Assembly: GCA_023078555.1 (NCBI GenBank)
Contig: CM041197.1
Span: 3,457,999 to 3,521,998 of the forward strand
Length of the DNA: 64,000 nucleotides
Source of the DNA: Ulva prolifera
Lineage: Eukaryota > Chlorophyta > Ulvophyceae > Ulvales > Ulvaceae
Reading direction: 5' to 3'
Both the position numbers and the translations under genes were made by a program. The notes beneath the pieces were generated by a model. The model searched no databases, had not been told where the DNA came from, and worked only from the letters and a program-made list of their open reading frames with translations. Positions 21,960 to 33,217 of this stretch are shown piece after piece (positions within the stretch are counted from its first letter, which is position 1; each line of letters opens with the position of its first letter).

Positions 21960-24900
21960 GGCCGCCGTTATGCTGAGGTGTCTGGGTGTGGGCAACTGTT
22001 CTGTATTTTGCCCTTCAGTTTTATCCGGAAATCATTTGCGCGGACGGTGCTGTGAATGGTGCGGGTGATGGCATCAAGCAGGCAGCCTGCTGGACTTCTG
22101 AGGCAAGGGGGCCCTCGCATTCTGGCTATGAAGTCACTGAGTAGGAAAGGTTTGCGGGTATGAATGTTTGACAGGGGCTGCTTTGGAGCCGTGGCCTGGA
22201 GCAGATGCAGCCTGCCAGAGCAGCCATGGCCACGAGGTGGAGAGGCTGGAACAGATTGAGATTGTGCTCACTATTTGTTGAAGTGGTCATGCTTTAAGGT
22301 TCTGAGACAGGCAATGCTAGTGAGCTGGAACGGATGAAGAGAGCTCGGGCCAATGCATGGCAGATCACCACTGCAGCCTACTGATGTTGCACCAGAGCAA
22401 TGCAACCAAGAAGCATCGATCCGAAACGACAGAAAATTAACATCGATTCAGATAGCAAGAATATCAACGCAAAGCGTGCTAGTGAGCTGCGGGAGCAAGG
22501 ACAAGGCCACGCCACGGAAGCGCGTAAATGTGCGCTGCACGCAGCCGTCCTGCGTTGCATACCTTCAGGATAGTCATCAGTTATTCAGTCGCTGGCTGCG
22601 TGTCCAACATGCAGGCAGTCTGCCAGAGCTGCAGATGCTCCGGGGTGATGCCCGCAGGAAGAGATGCACGCCCAGCCGTATCGCTCAGCCCGGAGAGCAG
22701 CCCTGATCGGCGGGCAACTTCAGCATGGACTCAATAGCCATCAACTATGGCTTCGTCACCTCTGATGCTGTCGCTGGCGTGCGGGGTCAGCACCGCGGAG
22801 CCGGTGTGGTCCGGGGGTGCCTTGCGTTTGCATGAGACATATCTCGAACATGTGCTTTCAGGGATCTCCGCCATGCTAAGCGAACAAGAATGCGGGGATT
22901 CAATTTAATTCCGAAGGCCTACGCTATCAACAGGCACGTAACCATCAGCATAAAAATTCTAAACACAGAGTGACGTAGATGATATTCGAAACATAGACTG
23001 CAGTTCTGATCTGGTGGATCGGGGTCGATTGCGACGCGAACTGCTGAGGAAACGCGCACTCAGATGTGAAGCTCGCGAACGCACGGTGGGATCGTGGGCG
23101 ATGAACCATGATCAGTGATGAGGAGGCTGACGGCTGTTTGAAGGCTACGGAGCGTGCGGACATGTCGGGTGGTCCCAGCTCCGAAGCAGCGCTCATGCGT
23201 ATGGCACGTCAGACTCTACCTCGCCACACTCGCTAGCTAGCTATAGCATGCAGTGTCGCCTGAACTCAACCAACGAGCATCGAAACATCAGTTGGACTAC
23301 GATAGAACCAAGACTGTACGTCACTTCTTGAATCGGTAGCCTCCGCAATCGAGGTCCGATGCGGTTCAGTCTGTCTGCGCTTGGTCGACTGTACTGCTCC
23401 AAACCCCGCCGTCTACTATCACAGCATGGATGGTTGTACATTCGAGCGTTGTCACCTATAATATCTATGGTCTCACGCGCGTCCACCAGGTATGCAAGCA
23501 CCTCAGGACGCGCCGACAACGTCGATAGACTGAAAAGTATCTTCTGACGTTTACTTGTGAGTCACTAGTCTGGACAGTGGTGGCCTGTGTCTCAGTTGTG
23601 TGTCCCTGTCCGATCTCTGTACGTCCATGGTGCATTGGCGTCCAGCGACATGGCCGGGCCTGCTGCGGAACGAGGACAATGGTCCCCTCAATTCATCCAA
23701 GGCTGCATGAAACTGTGTTAATGTACTAGCTGGACACTCACTTCCGGGTCGCACGAGACCAGCGATACCAACGACACCGACACACCGACAACGCTGCGAG
23801 CAGTTCAGACCCGATGAGCGCATCAGTGTGTCGCTGTCAAATGTGATATTGCATTACATCATGCATTCGGGCACAGTAGCATCTGCCAATCCACCGGTTC
23901 GCATCCGAATTTTTCATCACGACACCCAAGCGGAACTGAGCACTCAACTGAAATTGAATTCAACAACAAATGAATTTGATGTATCTACCAGGGCAGATAG
24001 CGTTTAGGACGCCATCCGTGCACGGTCTTTGTCATACCGAACGCTGCTTCTTCAGCATATGCACTCTTCTGACTGAAACTTGCTGAATCAGCCTCGGCCA
24101 GGCTCTGATCACGGCAGGCGGCTGTCCTAGTGACAGTCAGAGACATCTTCAAGCATTCATGCTGCTGTACAGTGGATGTACAAAACGTCTTGCCCTGTCG
24201 GTATGCCACACCAGCAATTTGTCAGACCAACTGTGGCACCAACGACACGAGCTAAGGTAGTAAAATTCACTTGCATGACGCTCAAGTTCTTCCGAACCTC
24301 TTAAGGGCATTCTGTGTCCCAGAAATGACACAGTTGCTGGTGCATTAGCGGTAGCACCATGTGCAACGTGAATGGGCCGCATGCAATGGAGGCAGGCGCG
24401 CGAGGGGCGTTGCTGTCTGATGGGATGTTTCAGCATTAGGTGAGTTTTACAAATATGAGCTGAACTGCTGCTGCAAACATCAATGCATTGTGGCTAGACG
24501 GCACTGAAGCCACGAGCCGGTCGCGTTTGAACACAGCCTCGCCTGGCAGGAAGCATGGACGACCCATTAACTCCCGACCGTACCCCCTGTGTCACGCATA
24601 AGTAGCCCTCTCTCCAAGCCACTGCAGTTGCAGTGGTGTCGAACAATCGGATGGCGATATGCGTGCCCGGTCGACGTGAAGCATGTGGCTAGAGGCGACT
24701 GCGCAGGCCGCGGCGCTGCCACGTGGCTCGTGTAGGTGCGGCCATGGGGGGCGCTCTCGCCCCAATCCCAGGGCTTATATGGTATCTCGAGACATAATTG
24801 ACGCCGGCGGAGGCTCAGAGGGCACATATGCATGCTGTGCACCATGCGCTCCCGTGAGGCTCCTCCTGGTCCTCCCCTCCCACAGCTCAACAGGGATCCA

Positions 24901-25358
24901 TACGCGTTCCCTGCGACATCTTCTTCCTTGCAAGACAACGCCGCGCAAGAAAACATGCTCGTCGCGCCGCAGGAGAGAAAAAAAAATCTTGCATCTGCAA
25001 TCGCGTACGAATCTGAACTGGAATGTATTGGAGATGCACCATGCCGATGTGAGTGTCAATGCATGAAGAGGAGATGCACACGTGCCGATATGAGTGTCAA
25101 TGCATGAAGAGGAGACGCAGACGTGGAGAAAGCGCTCAAAATGACCACACGGAATGATTGCTGCTGTTCACACACCATCCTGATTTCGGGGGTGAAGCAG
25201 AATTTATGACACCCGTCCAGCCTGGCAAGGCATCTAACGCGACTCCTGCGAACAGAAGCTCCACAACGGCAGTGGCATGGCATCACACAAGCGCAGAAAA
25301 GGACCTTATTGCTTAAGGCAGCCTCTCGAAGGGATGCAGGTGTGTCTGCCAGCAGGTG
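21960..25358. other. Mostly non-genic; one armadillo-like ORF fragment
   Basis: Nothing firm over 3.4 kb. A minus-strand stretch at about 23445-23540 reads ILFSLSTLSARPEVLAYLVD, which resembles one armadillo repeat and ends near a possible donor (ATAG|GTGACA). It may be a lone exon or relic. Small ORFs elsewhere have no motifs. A 40-bp tandem pair lies at 25031-25113. Confidence 0.35.
25031..25113 (+). repeat. Tandem duplication, about 40-bp unit, two copies
   Basis: Two copies of a unit containing gtgagtgtcaatgcatgaag (first) or atgagtgtcaatgcatgaag (second), starting near 25033 and 25073 and differing at a few positions. Confidence 0.8.
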
Positions 25359-28288
25359 TCAAGTCACGCCTCGCGCCCGCAGCTCCCGCAGCAGCCACGC
25401 TGTGTGCTGCGCGCTGCGCAGCTCAGCAGGCGACTTGTCCATCACCGGCACGCTGAGCACGGCATACCCCCACCCGCGCAGCTGCCAGTTGCGCAGGGCG
25501 GTGGCCCCCGTCTCGCGCACGGCCCGCCCGGCGGCGTCCTTCACGTAGTGGGAGGGCCCGTCCACCTCCACGGCGATGCGCACGCCGCGGCCCTGCAGCA
25601 GGATGTCGACCAGCCTCGAGCCGTCGCCAACCACCACCTGCACACAACGGCCCATTCGCCTACGCAAAATCCGAATGTGTCCGTATATGCAGCGCGCTCT
25701 CCATATGTGGCACAGCGGGGGTGGAAGGGTCAGATCGCACATGCATGGCACATATGCATTGGCACAGAGGAGCCTTTGTGCGTCTCGAACCAAGACGCAG
25801 CCTTCCTGCTTGCTGACAGCCCCTTGACATTCCCAAACATGGCTCAGTTACTTGTGAGTCAGTTTCGCAGAATCAGATGCTGCGGGGCTACAGCAGATCC
25901 GCTGCCGCACCTCGGGCATGATGCTGAGCTCGGACACCTCTGGCAGGCCCCGGAGCGCTTCAAGAACCGCCGCATGCAGAGCACCGATGGATGCCTCCGG
26001 GCCAGACTCTGCTTCATCGAGCGCCCGGTTAGCCACACGTTGGATGGTGGCCGCCTTGCAGTCCTGCAGGAGGAGCAGACCTTGTTTAGCCAGGCGCCGC
26101 TCTAGCCCAAGGACATCAGACACCATATGCACCTGCAGCCACTGAGTTTCCATTTTCACAACAACTCTTGCACCCTGTTCTATGGTTGTCGCTGGGCCCT
26201 GCCTTCTGAAGCGTGTGCAGACACAGATACAGGCGCAGATAGACATGGACATATATGCAGGGGCGAGTTGGGGTGCACCTGACCCTGCTCTTCAGGTGAA
26301 AACACCTCGCCAGCAGTGTAAAGCTGCACAAGCCGAGCTGCCGTTTCCTCAAGTGCCTTCTCACACACAAGGGCGCGGTCCTCGGGCTGCCTCTGGAGCT
26401 GAGTCTGCACGCCAAGCGCCCACAGGATGTTGGCAGCACCCTGCGACACCATAGTTGGCGCTAGCCGGACAGTGGCGGACTGAAGTGCATCATGCGTCTC
26501 ACCAGGCACCACGAGCCCAAGCGTCGCGAATGACCACCAGATATTGGCAACGTTCTGTGGCGCCATGGCCGGAGCTAGCCGGACGGTGGCGGACTGAAGC
26601 GCATCATGCGTCTCAGCAGGCACCACGAGCCCAAGCGTCGCGAATGACCACCAGATATTGGCAACGTCCTGTGGCGCCATCGCCGGAGCTAGCCGGACGG
26701 TGGCGGACTGAAGTGCATCATGGGTCTCAGCAGGGACCACCAGCCCAAGCGTTGCGAATGACCACCAGATATTGGCAACGTCCTGTGGCGCCATCGCCGG
26801 AGCTAGCCGGACGGTGGCGGACTGAAGTGCATCATGGGTCTCAGCAGGGACCACCAGCCCAAGCGTCGCGAATGACCACCAGATATTGGCAACGTCCTGT
26901 GGCGCCATCGCCGGAGCTAGCCGGACGGTGGCGGACTGAAGTGCATCATGGGTCTCAGCAGGGACCACCAGCCCAAGCGTCGCAAATGACCACCAGATAT
27001 TGGCAACGCCCTGTGGCACCATGGCCGGAGCCAGCCGGATGGTGGCGGACTGAAGTGCATCATGCGTCTCAGCAGGCACCACCAGCCCAAGCGTCGCGAA
27101 TGACCACCAGGTATTGGCAACGCCCTGTGGCACCATGGCCGGAGCCAGCCGGATGGTGGCAGACTGAAGTGCATCATGCGTCTCAGCAGGCACCACCAGC
27201 CCAAGCGTTGCGAATGACCACCAGATATTGGCAACGTCCTGTGACGCCATGGCCGGAGCTAGCCGGACGGTGGCGGACTGAAGTGCATCATGCGTCTCAG
27301 CAGGCACCACGAGCCCAAGCGTCGCGAATGACCACCAGATATTGGCAACGTTCTGTGGCGCCATGGCCGGAGCTAGCCGGACGGTGGCGGACTGAAGTGC
27401 ATCATGCGTCTCAGCAGGCACCACGAGCCCAAGCGTCGCGAATGACCACCAGATATTGGCAACGTCCTGTGGCACCATGGCCGGAGCCAGCCGGATGGTG
27501 GCAGACTGAAGTGCATCATGCGTCTCAGAAGGGACCACCAGCGCCAGGGCCGCAAATGACCACAAGATGTTGGACAAGTCCTGTGCATTCATCTTGGCGG
27601 GCAGCTCCTGGTCGCACTCCTGAAGAGCACGCCATATGCACTCCTGCAGTGTCAGTGATGGCCGTGGCGCGCCAAACTGTTGGTACAGCTTCGCACAGGC
27701 ATGCACAACATTGCTGAACTCCCTCGCAGGCAGGCTGCTGAAGCCGGAGCGCTCGATCCTTGACCAGAATTCGCTGCTGTACTGTCCGAGCTTCAACTGC
27801 GCGGTGGCCAGCTGCGACACATCGATGGCATTGGAGAACAAATCAGCATCTGCTGCAGCGGCGGCAAAGAGGGTGGATATGTCTTTCTGGAGATCCCGGT
27901 CGCGGCGGAGGTGCTGGCGGAGGGGCGGCTGCGCTTGGATGAATTTGCCGAGGTTGGACAGCAGGGTGGGCTTGAACTTGACTGTGTTACTACGGGTGCA
28001 GGACAGGACCCTTCTGACTGCCTGGATGCAGTCGGGAACATTGCTCTTCTGAACGAAGCCTCGAGGCAAGGCTGCGAAGCCTTGCATGCACTGACCTGGC
28101 GCACCGGGCCGCTTGGCGGTGTCGCTGTGCACTCTGCTAGCTTCCTCTAGGCACTCCTGCAGGGACCTGGTCTTCGCCTTTGCTCGATTGGCATTGGTTC
28201 TCTGACCTACATGTCCGGTGGGTGTGAGGCGGTCCAAGATGCGCGGTGCGTCCGCGAGGTGGTCGTCAGTGGCAATTTGCCACCACAT
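25359..28288 (-). CDS. OPR-RAP protein (gene B), likely organelle RNA-binding factor
   Basis: Three coding exons join in phase 0: 28288-26279, 26132-25911 and 25637-25359. The donors are CAG|GTGCAC and GAG|GTGCGG; the acceptors are GGCTGCAG and TGTGCAG. This gives 836 residues from the ATG at 28288. Residues 1-237 are an N-terminal domain shared with genes A and C. Residues 238-617 are ten 38-residue repeats of the form ANIWWSFATLGLVVPAETHD... A degenerate unit (ANILWALGVQ) follows, and a C-terminal RAP domain begins at about residue 760 (RIAVEVDGPSHYV..LRNWQLRGWGYAVLSVPV). OPR and RAP proteins are known to bind organelle transcripts and act in their stability, splicing or translation. A transit peptide may be encoded by an upstream exon at 28733. 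The frame is intact throughout. Confidence 0.85.
26438..27577 (-). repeat. Tandem array of ten 114-bp coding repeats
   Basis: Ten head-to-tail units of 114 bp, each encoding one 38-residue OPR-like repeat, with only a few differences between units. The variable positions are mainly the last residues (APQDV, APQNV, ASQDV, VPQGV). Such high DNA identity implies recent expansion or gene conversion. The long plus-strand ORF here is an antisense shadow. Confidence 0.92.
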
Positions 28289-28532
28289 GATCAGTGCTCA
28301 TAACTTATGAGTCATAAGCATTGGCAGGCTGCCTGCATTGAGCACACGGCAGCGTGCATCCACACATGTTTATGACTTCAATGCAGCCATCCACTGGTAG
28401 CTTCAGCTCTACTGAACACAGGCTACCTGCAGGGACTCGCAAATTGCCGCACGAAGGAAGATGTGCATTGGCAACACTGCACATCTGCCGAAGCCGCTCA
28501 CCTTTCTGGGGCGTCACAGGAGGATCATGTCC

Positions 28533-28733
28533 ACCATACCGCGCGTAGCCAGCCCAGATGAAACTATGATATATTTTTTGTGGCCAAGCAATGTTGGTCC
28601 GAGTGACGGGAGCGAGAGCGCCTGGCCGTCTCGTGGCAACGGTCTCTGACACACTAGCAGAGCGTGGAGCGGTATCAGGACGACATCCATTCCGCAATAT
28701 CGTCTGCGAGAGTATCCTGGATTGTAAGGGCAT
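28533..28733 (-). CDS. Possible first exon of gene B encoding a transit peptide
   Basis: The ATG at 28733 starts MPLQSRILSQTILRNGCRP.., rich in Arg and Ser and nearly free of acidic residues, and passes through RRPGALAPVTRTN. A related sequence (..PQGALAPVALTN) precedes gene C at about 33.7 kb, so the segment was duplicated with the gene. A donor (CGCG|GTATGG) is possible near 28534. I could not define an acceptor that joins it cleanly to the exon starting at 28288, so the link is an inference. Confidence 0.4.
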
Positions 28734-29101
28734 GCAACAGCTACGAGCGGTAACCCGCGTCGCCCTGCCGACTACTGTGGTGACCGAGAGTTTGCATACA
28801 CAACGAGATCGTCCGCCTAGACTCGACGTCACCCGCAAAAGAGGCTGAATGTACTGATCGAATGGTGCTCGACGTTCCTCTGTCTGCACAAATTGAAAGT
28901 CCATCTGCAGTTGTTTCGCTGTAGCAAGACAGAGTGAAGCACGGCAAGCACGGCCGGTGGGTGCGAGCACGTCACTAGAAAGCAAGAGCCTGGCTCGTCA
29001 ATGATCAGGAGAGAGGTTGAATCCGACAACAGGTATCTTCATTGCCGCGAGGTCTGCAGCTGCTATCGTTTGCATCAACGAGGCCTCACGCCACTCCCAT
29101 T

Positions 29102-29317
29102 CAGGGCTCTACATGCCGATCGGTTTCCCGACAAACTATGAGAAATGGGGCGAATTACCGACGGCCAGCGAAGCGAGCCGTCGGTTTTCCCGACGACGCG
29201 AGGGGTCTTGCGGTGCAAACCGATCGTATTCCCGCCAGAATTCGGAAACTTTGGCAAAATCCCGCCGGCTCGCCGTCGGTTTTCCCGCCAGGAAAAAATC
29301 CAGCTGTATAGCACTCA
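29102..29317. mobile_element. hAT-type MITE, 216 bp
   Basis: The left end is CAGGGCTCTACATG and the right end, read inward, TGAGTGCTATACAG, an imperfect inverted pair. The flanks ctcccatt (29094-29101) and gtcccatt (29318-29325) form an 8-bp duplication with one difference. The interior has repeated CGGTTTTCCCG-like blocks and GCGAAGCGAGC. It has no coding capacity. Confidence 0.6.
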
Positions 29318-30192
29318 GTCCCATTCACGACATACCCATGCGTACCTGTACGCAGGCTTACGAGCATGTTGAGACTAAGGCGCAGACTGCATATCTGATT
29401 CACTGTATTCTTTCAGAACAGCTGCACTCACTTGAAGCCCATCTTCGGCCTTTTGTGCTCTTCAAGCTATGATCTCTGGCGTTTGGTCAGCGCCGAGGGC
29501 GAAGCTTGCATGTGGGCGTCCGACATCAATTTCATCCACGCGACGACGAGTGTAAGCCTCATTCTGTTCACGTTATGCGAGAGTTGTCTAGATCTCTGCC
29601 GTGGCATGACGCGCTGCTACAGCGGCATCCGTGCCCTTACACACCACGCGCAGCAAGGCAGCCTACAACTTTCACCGATGAATCACCAGTGTCAGTCACA
29701 GTATGCTCTCGTATTGGCTGCTGCTGCCCTGTGACGAGGCCTGCATTCGAGGCCTGCATTCGCTAGGTGTGCTTTCGGTGCGCGGCCAGCGCACTGGTAT
29801 TCTGCAAATACAAAAGTGACAGGCTGAATTCGGTCTATGCACAGCCTCCTATGTGTAAGCTTAGAATGACGTTGGTCCTTCATGAGGCAGAGAGGAGCTG
29901 GGTGTTCCCCGTCACATCAAGCCTGACGTTGGTAGCGACAGATCATGCGGAGAGCTCCTGGACTGTACCAAATACCACAGCGAACTTAGCCACGGGCAGA
30001 CACCCGGCAGACAGATCACCCCCAGGACCATCTCTCAAGCTGCAGCATCGTGTGGCCCTGCGAGCACCCGCAGGAGAGCCACTGCACGGCTGTGTGAACC
30101 TGAAACATCCTTCCTTGCTGCGTCTGTGTCGCGCTCTGTCACTCGTCGCCACGGCCATACAGGTCCGCACATGGGCACGCAGCACTCTGTTA

Positions 30193-30261
30193 CAGGGACA
30201 AAGCCAGCGAGGCAAGTAGCACCGCAAGGCAGAAACTGTTGCTCCACACACCCACGCAACC
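30193..30261 (-). mobile_element. LINE 3' tail, about 70 bp
   Basis: The plus strand reads acagggacaaagccagcgag then gcaagtagcaccgcaa, the complement of the LINE end seen at 18232 and 31887. Flanking gcagcactctg and gcagcactgtg (about 30179 and 30265) look like an imperfect target duplication. Confidence 0.55.
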
Positions 30262-30609
30262 ATGCAGCACTGTGGGGCTGTGTTGTCTCGCTGCTACCGT
30301 CGACACAGGCCCGTTGGAGTGGCCTGCACCGCCCCCTACCGTTGCCCGCAACTACTGCTCCCGATGCCATTGTCCAACCTGCAAAGCAGTACTAATCCTC
30401 CGCCTCGACCACGGCGCCGCGTCACGCGCGGCAGTTCACATGGCCTGCAGGCCCCTGCAGCTGCGGCCTGCCAGCACAGCATACGGGGCACCAGCCCCAG
30501 GAGAACCTCCTCCCGCTCCCACTCAACAAGCCTGAAGCCACAGATCAGACCTGCCGCGCCCACACCTTGCCCCAGGCCCGCGCTACCGCACGCAGGCCTC
30601 GCGTACCAT

Positions 30610-30742
30610 CTCACGCTCCGCCGGGCCTTCTGTACGCAGGCCTCACTACTGCCCGCAGGCCTCACTCCTGCCCGCAGGCCTCACTACTGCCCGCAGGCCT
30701 CACTCCTGCCCGCAGGCCTCACTACTGCCCGGAGGCCTGACG
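30610..30742 (+). repeat. Minisatellite, 17-bp unit
   Basis: About six to seven tandem copies of a unit like cccgcaggcctcactac, alternating act/cct variants so that a 34-bp higher-order unit is also visible. Confidence 0.85.
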
Positions 30743-31886
30743 CACCATGAGGAGGCCTCCCATGTGAATCGTGCGAGTACGGTTCCTACAATTGCCGCAT
30801 CGGGCATACATCCCCAAAATGCCATGATCAACTCCCAACATCAGCGGTGGAAATTCCAACAACCTGCCGTCGTAGTCACGAAAGGAAGTGGCCAAGGTCT
30901 GCACAGTTGAGTATGGCCCGGGGCCTGCTTCAAGGCCGCTTGTGAGGCCTCAGGGAGCAGTCGACTGGCGGCCTACTGACAGCCGCCAATTGGCGGAACG
31001 ATGCTGTCCGTTCGCAGCCATCACATCATGCCTCGCGCCCGTAGCGCCCGCAGCAGCCACGCTGTGTGCTGAGCGCGGCGCAGCTCAGCAGGCGACTTGT
31101 CCATCACCGGCACGCTGAGCACAGCACACGTGGTGCACCCCCACTCGCGGAGCTGCCAGTTGCGCATGATGGTGGCCCCCGTCTCGCGCACGGCCCGCAC
31201 GGCGGCGTCCTTCACGTAGTGGGAGGGCCCGTCAACCTCCACAGCGATGCCCATCGTGGCCCTGCAGCAGGATGTCGACCCGCCTCGAGCCGTCGCCAAC
31301 CAGCGCCTGCACCGCATGGCGCATTCCTCTATGTAACGTGTGACTGTGTCTGTACATTCAGTGTGCTCTCCTCGCATGGCACAGCCGTAATTGCAGTGCC
31401 ATGTCCAATATGCATGGCACATATGCATTGGCGTACAGAAGCAAATTGCATGTCAGACGAAGACGCATCGTGCTGACAACCCTTCGAAATGCCCACACAT
31501 CACGCATGCTTGAGTGAGTCATTTGTACCGGAGTAGCTGCTACGCTGCTACGGCAGGTCCACTGGCACACCTCGGGCGTGATGCTGACCTCGGACGCCTC
31601 TGGCAGGCCCCAAAACGCTTCAAGAACCGCCGCATGCAGAGCACCGATGGATTCCTCCCGGCCAGACTCTGTGCCATCAAGCGCCCCATCAGACACATGT
31701 CGAATGGTGGCCGACTTGCAGTCGTGGAGGAGGGGCAGGCCTTCAGGACCCAGGCGCCACTCCAGTCCGAGGAGACCCGACACTGCATGCACCTATAGCC
31801 ACTAGGTAGTGATTGTCTTGTCTCACACCAACGTCTGATCCTTGTTGTGTACAGCCTTGGCTCATTCCTGCACTCTGCACCATGTG

Positions 31887-32067
31887 TGTTACAAGGACAA
31901 AGCAAGCGAGGCAGGTAGCACCGCAAGCAAGAACCAGGGGAACCGCACACCATGCAGCAAGCCACACGAAGCGCACACCAAAACACCCACGCAACGGCAG
32001 CACCCGCGCCGGACACAGACACACAGGCACACAGGCACACAGCCACACACACGCCCACGCCCACATT
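31887..32067 (-). mobile_element. LINE 3' fragment inserted in an intron of gene C
   Basis: 181 bp with a perfect 13-bp target duplication tctgcaccatgtg (31874-31886 and 32068-32080). The plus strand begins tgttacaaggacaaagcaag and ends cccacgcccacatt. The host intron is 342 bp (32134-31793) against 146 bp in gene B. The 196-bp difference is almost exactly the insert plus its duplication. Confidence 0.82.
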
Positions 32068-32284
32068 TCTGCACCATGTGCAGCCACAGATACAGAGAGG
32101 CACAGAGATGTATGCAGGGCAGATCGGGGTGCACCTGGCCCAACTGCTCAGGAGAAATCGTGTCACCAGCATGATAGAGCTGCAGAAGGGACCGAGCTGC
32201 CATGCGGGTGATCACTTCATCAGGCACAGGGGCCCGGTCCCCAGGCTCCCTCTTGAGTTGAGTCTGCACCCCGAGCGGCCATAG

Positions 32285-32386
32285 CAGTGTTGGGTCATCG
32301 GGCGCGATCACATAGAACAATTCCAAATGTCCAGGTCTAGTTTTTGGGTGGCAGCCCTGGAAATGTTGTAAAGCGACCCAACACTG
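32285..32386 (-). mobile_element. hAT-type MITE, 102 bp, in an exon of gene C
   Basis: Ends CAGTGTTGGGTC / GACCCAACACTG as a 12-nt inverted repeat with few differences. The flanks ggccatag (32277-32284) and gcccatag (32387-32394) form an 8-bp duplication with one mismatch. A second copy of the same length lies inverted at 36060-36161. Insert plus duplication (110 bp) shifts the gene C frame. Confidence 0.82.
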
Positions 32387-33181
32387 GCCCATAGGATGAT
32401 GGCCGCATCCTGCGGCACCATGGCGGGAGCAAGCCGGGTGGTGGCGCAATGGAGTGCATCATGCGTCGCAGCAGGGACCACCATCCCGAGCGTCGCAAAT
32501 GACCACCAGATGTTGGCAATGCTCTGCGGCACGATGGCCGGGGCCAGCCGGACAGTGGCGGACTGAAGTGCATCACGCGTCTCTGCGGGGATTGCAAGCC
32601 CTAGCGAGGCGAATGACCACCAGATGTTGAATGTGGATGCTGTGCATTCATCTTGCAATTGGCGGCCAGCTCGTGGTCACGCTCCTGAAGGGCATGCCAC
32701 ATGCACTCCTACAGATTCACTGATGGCCGTGGCGCTCCACAATGCTGATGCAGCATCGCGTAGGCGTGCACAACGTTGCTATAGAGGCCCTCCCAGACAA
32801 AGTGCCCAGGCCCGAGCGCTCAATTCTTGCCCAGAATTCGCTGCAGTACTGGCCAAGTTTGAGCTGCGCGGTTGCTAGTTGGGACACATCGATGGGATTG
32901 GTGAACAAATCAGTACCCGCAGAAGAGATGGAAAAAAGGTCGGAGATGTGTCTTTAAATGTCTGGAGCTCCCGGTCGCGGCGCAGGTGCTGGCGAAGGGG
33001 CGCCTGGGCTTGGACGAGCTCGCTTGCCGAGGTTGGACAGAAGGGTGGGCTTGCATTTGACGCTGTCACTGTGAGCACAAGACAGGATACTAGCGACTGC
33101 CTGGACGCAGGCGGGAACGCTGACTTTCTGAACGGATCCTCGGGGCAAGGCCGCGAGTGACCACATGCATGCACTGACCTG

Positions 33182-33217
33182 AAGCTGCCCGCCTTGCTGC
33201 CTTTGGCCTTGTAACAT
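33182..33217 (+). mobile_element. 36-bp LINE tail in an exon of gene C, intron-like
   Basis: The plus strand reads aagctgcccgccttgctgcc then tttggccttgtaacat, the LINE 3' end. It is flanked by tgacctg at 33175-33181 and 33218-33224. Gene B has one uninterrupted CAGGTCAGTGCATGC here. In the gene sense the two duplicated CAGGTCA copies supply CAG|GT and CAG|, so a 43-nt intron (33221-33179) could be removed to restore the ancestral reading. Confidence 0.6.

Larger units (their letters stand above)
29330..31020. other. Intergenic between OPR genes B and C
   Basis: Holds a LINE tail (30193-30261) and a 17-bp minisatellite (about 30610-30742). The rest shows no coding signal I trust. Confidence 0.4.

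Noticed and set aside
26455-27717. 420-residue plus-strand ORF with repeats
   Set aside because: It is the exact antisense of the 114-bp OPR repeat array. The minus frame has the recognised domain, splice sites and RAP exon.
30610-30742. CRISPR-like array
   Set aside because: 17-bp head-to-tail units with no unique spacers: a minisatellite in a eukaryotic intergenic region.
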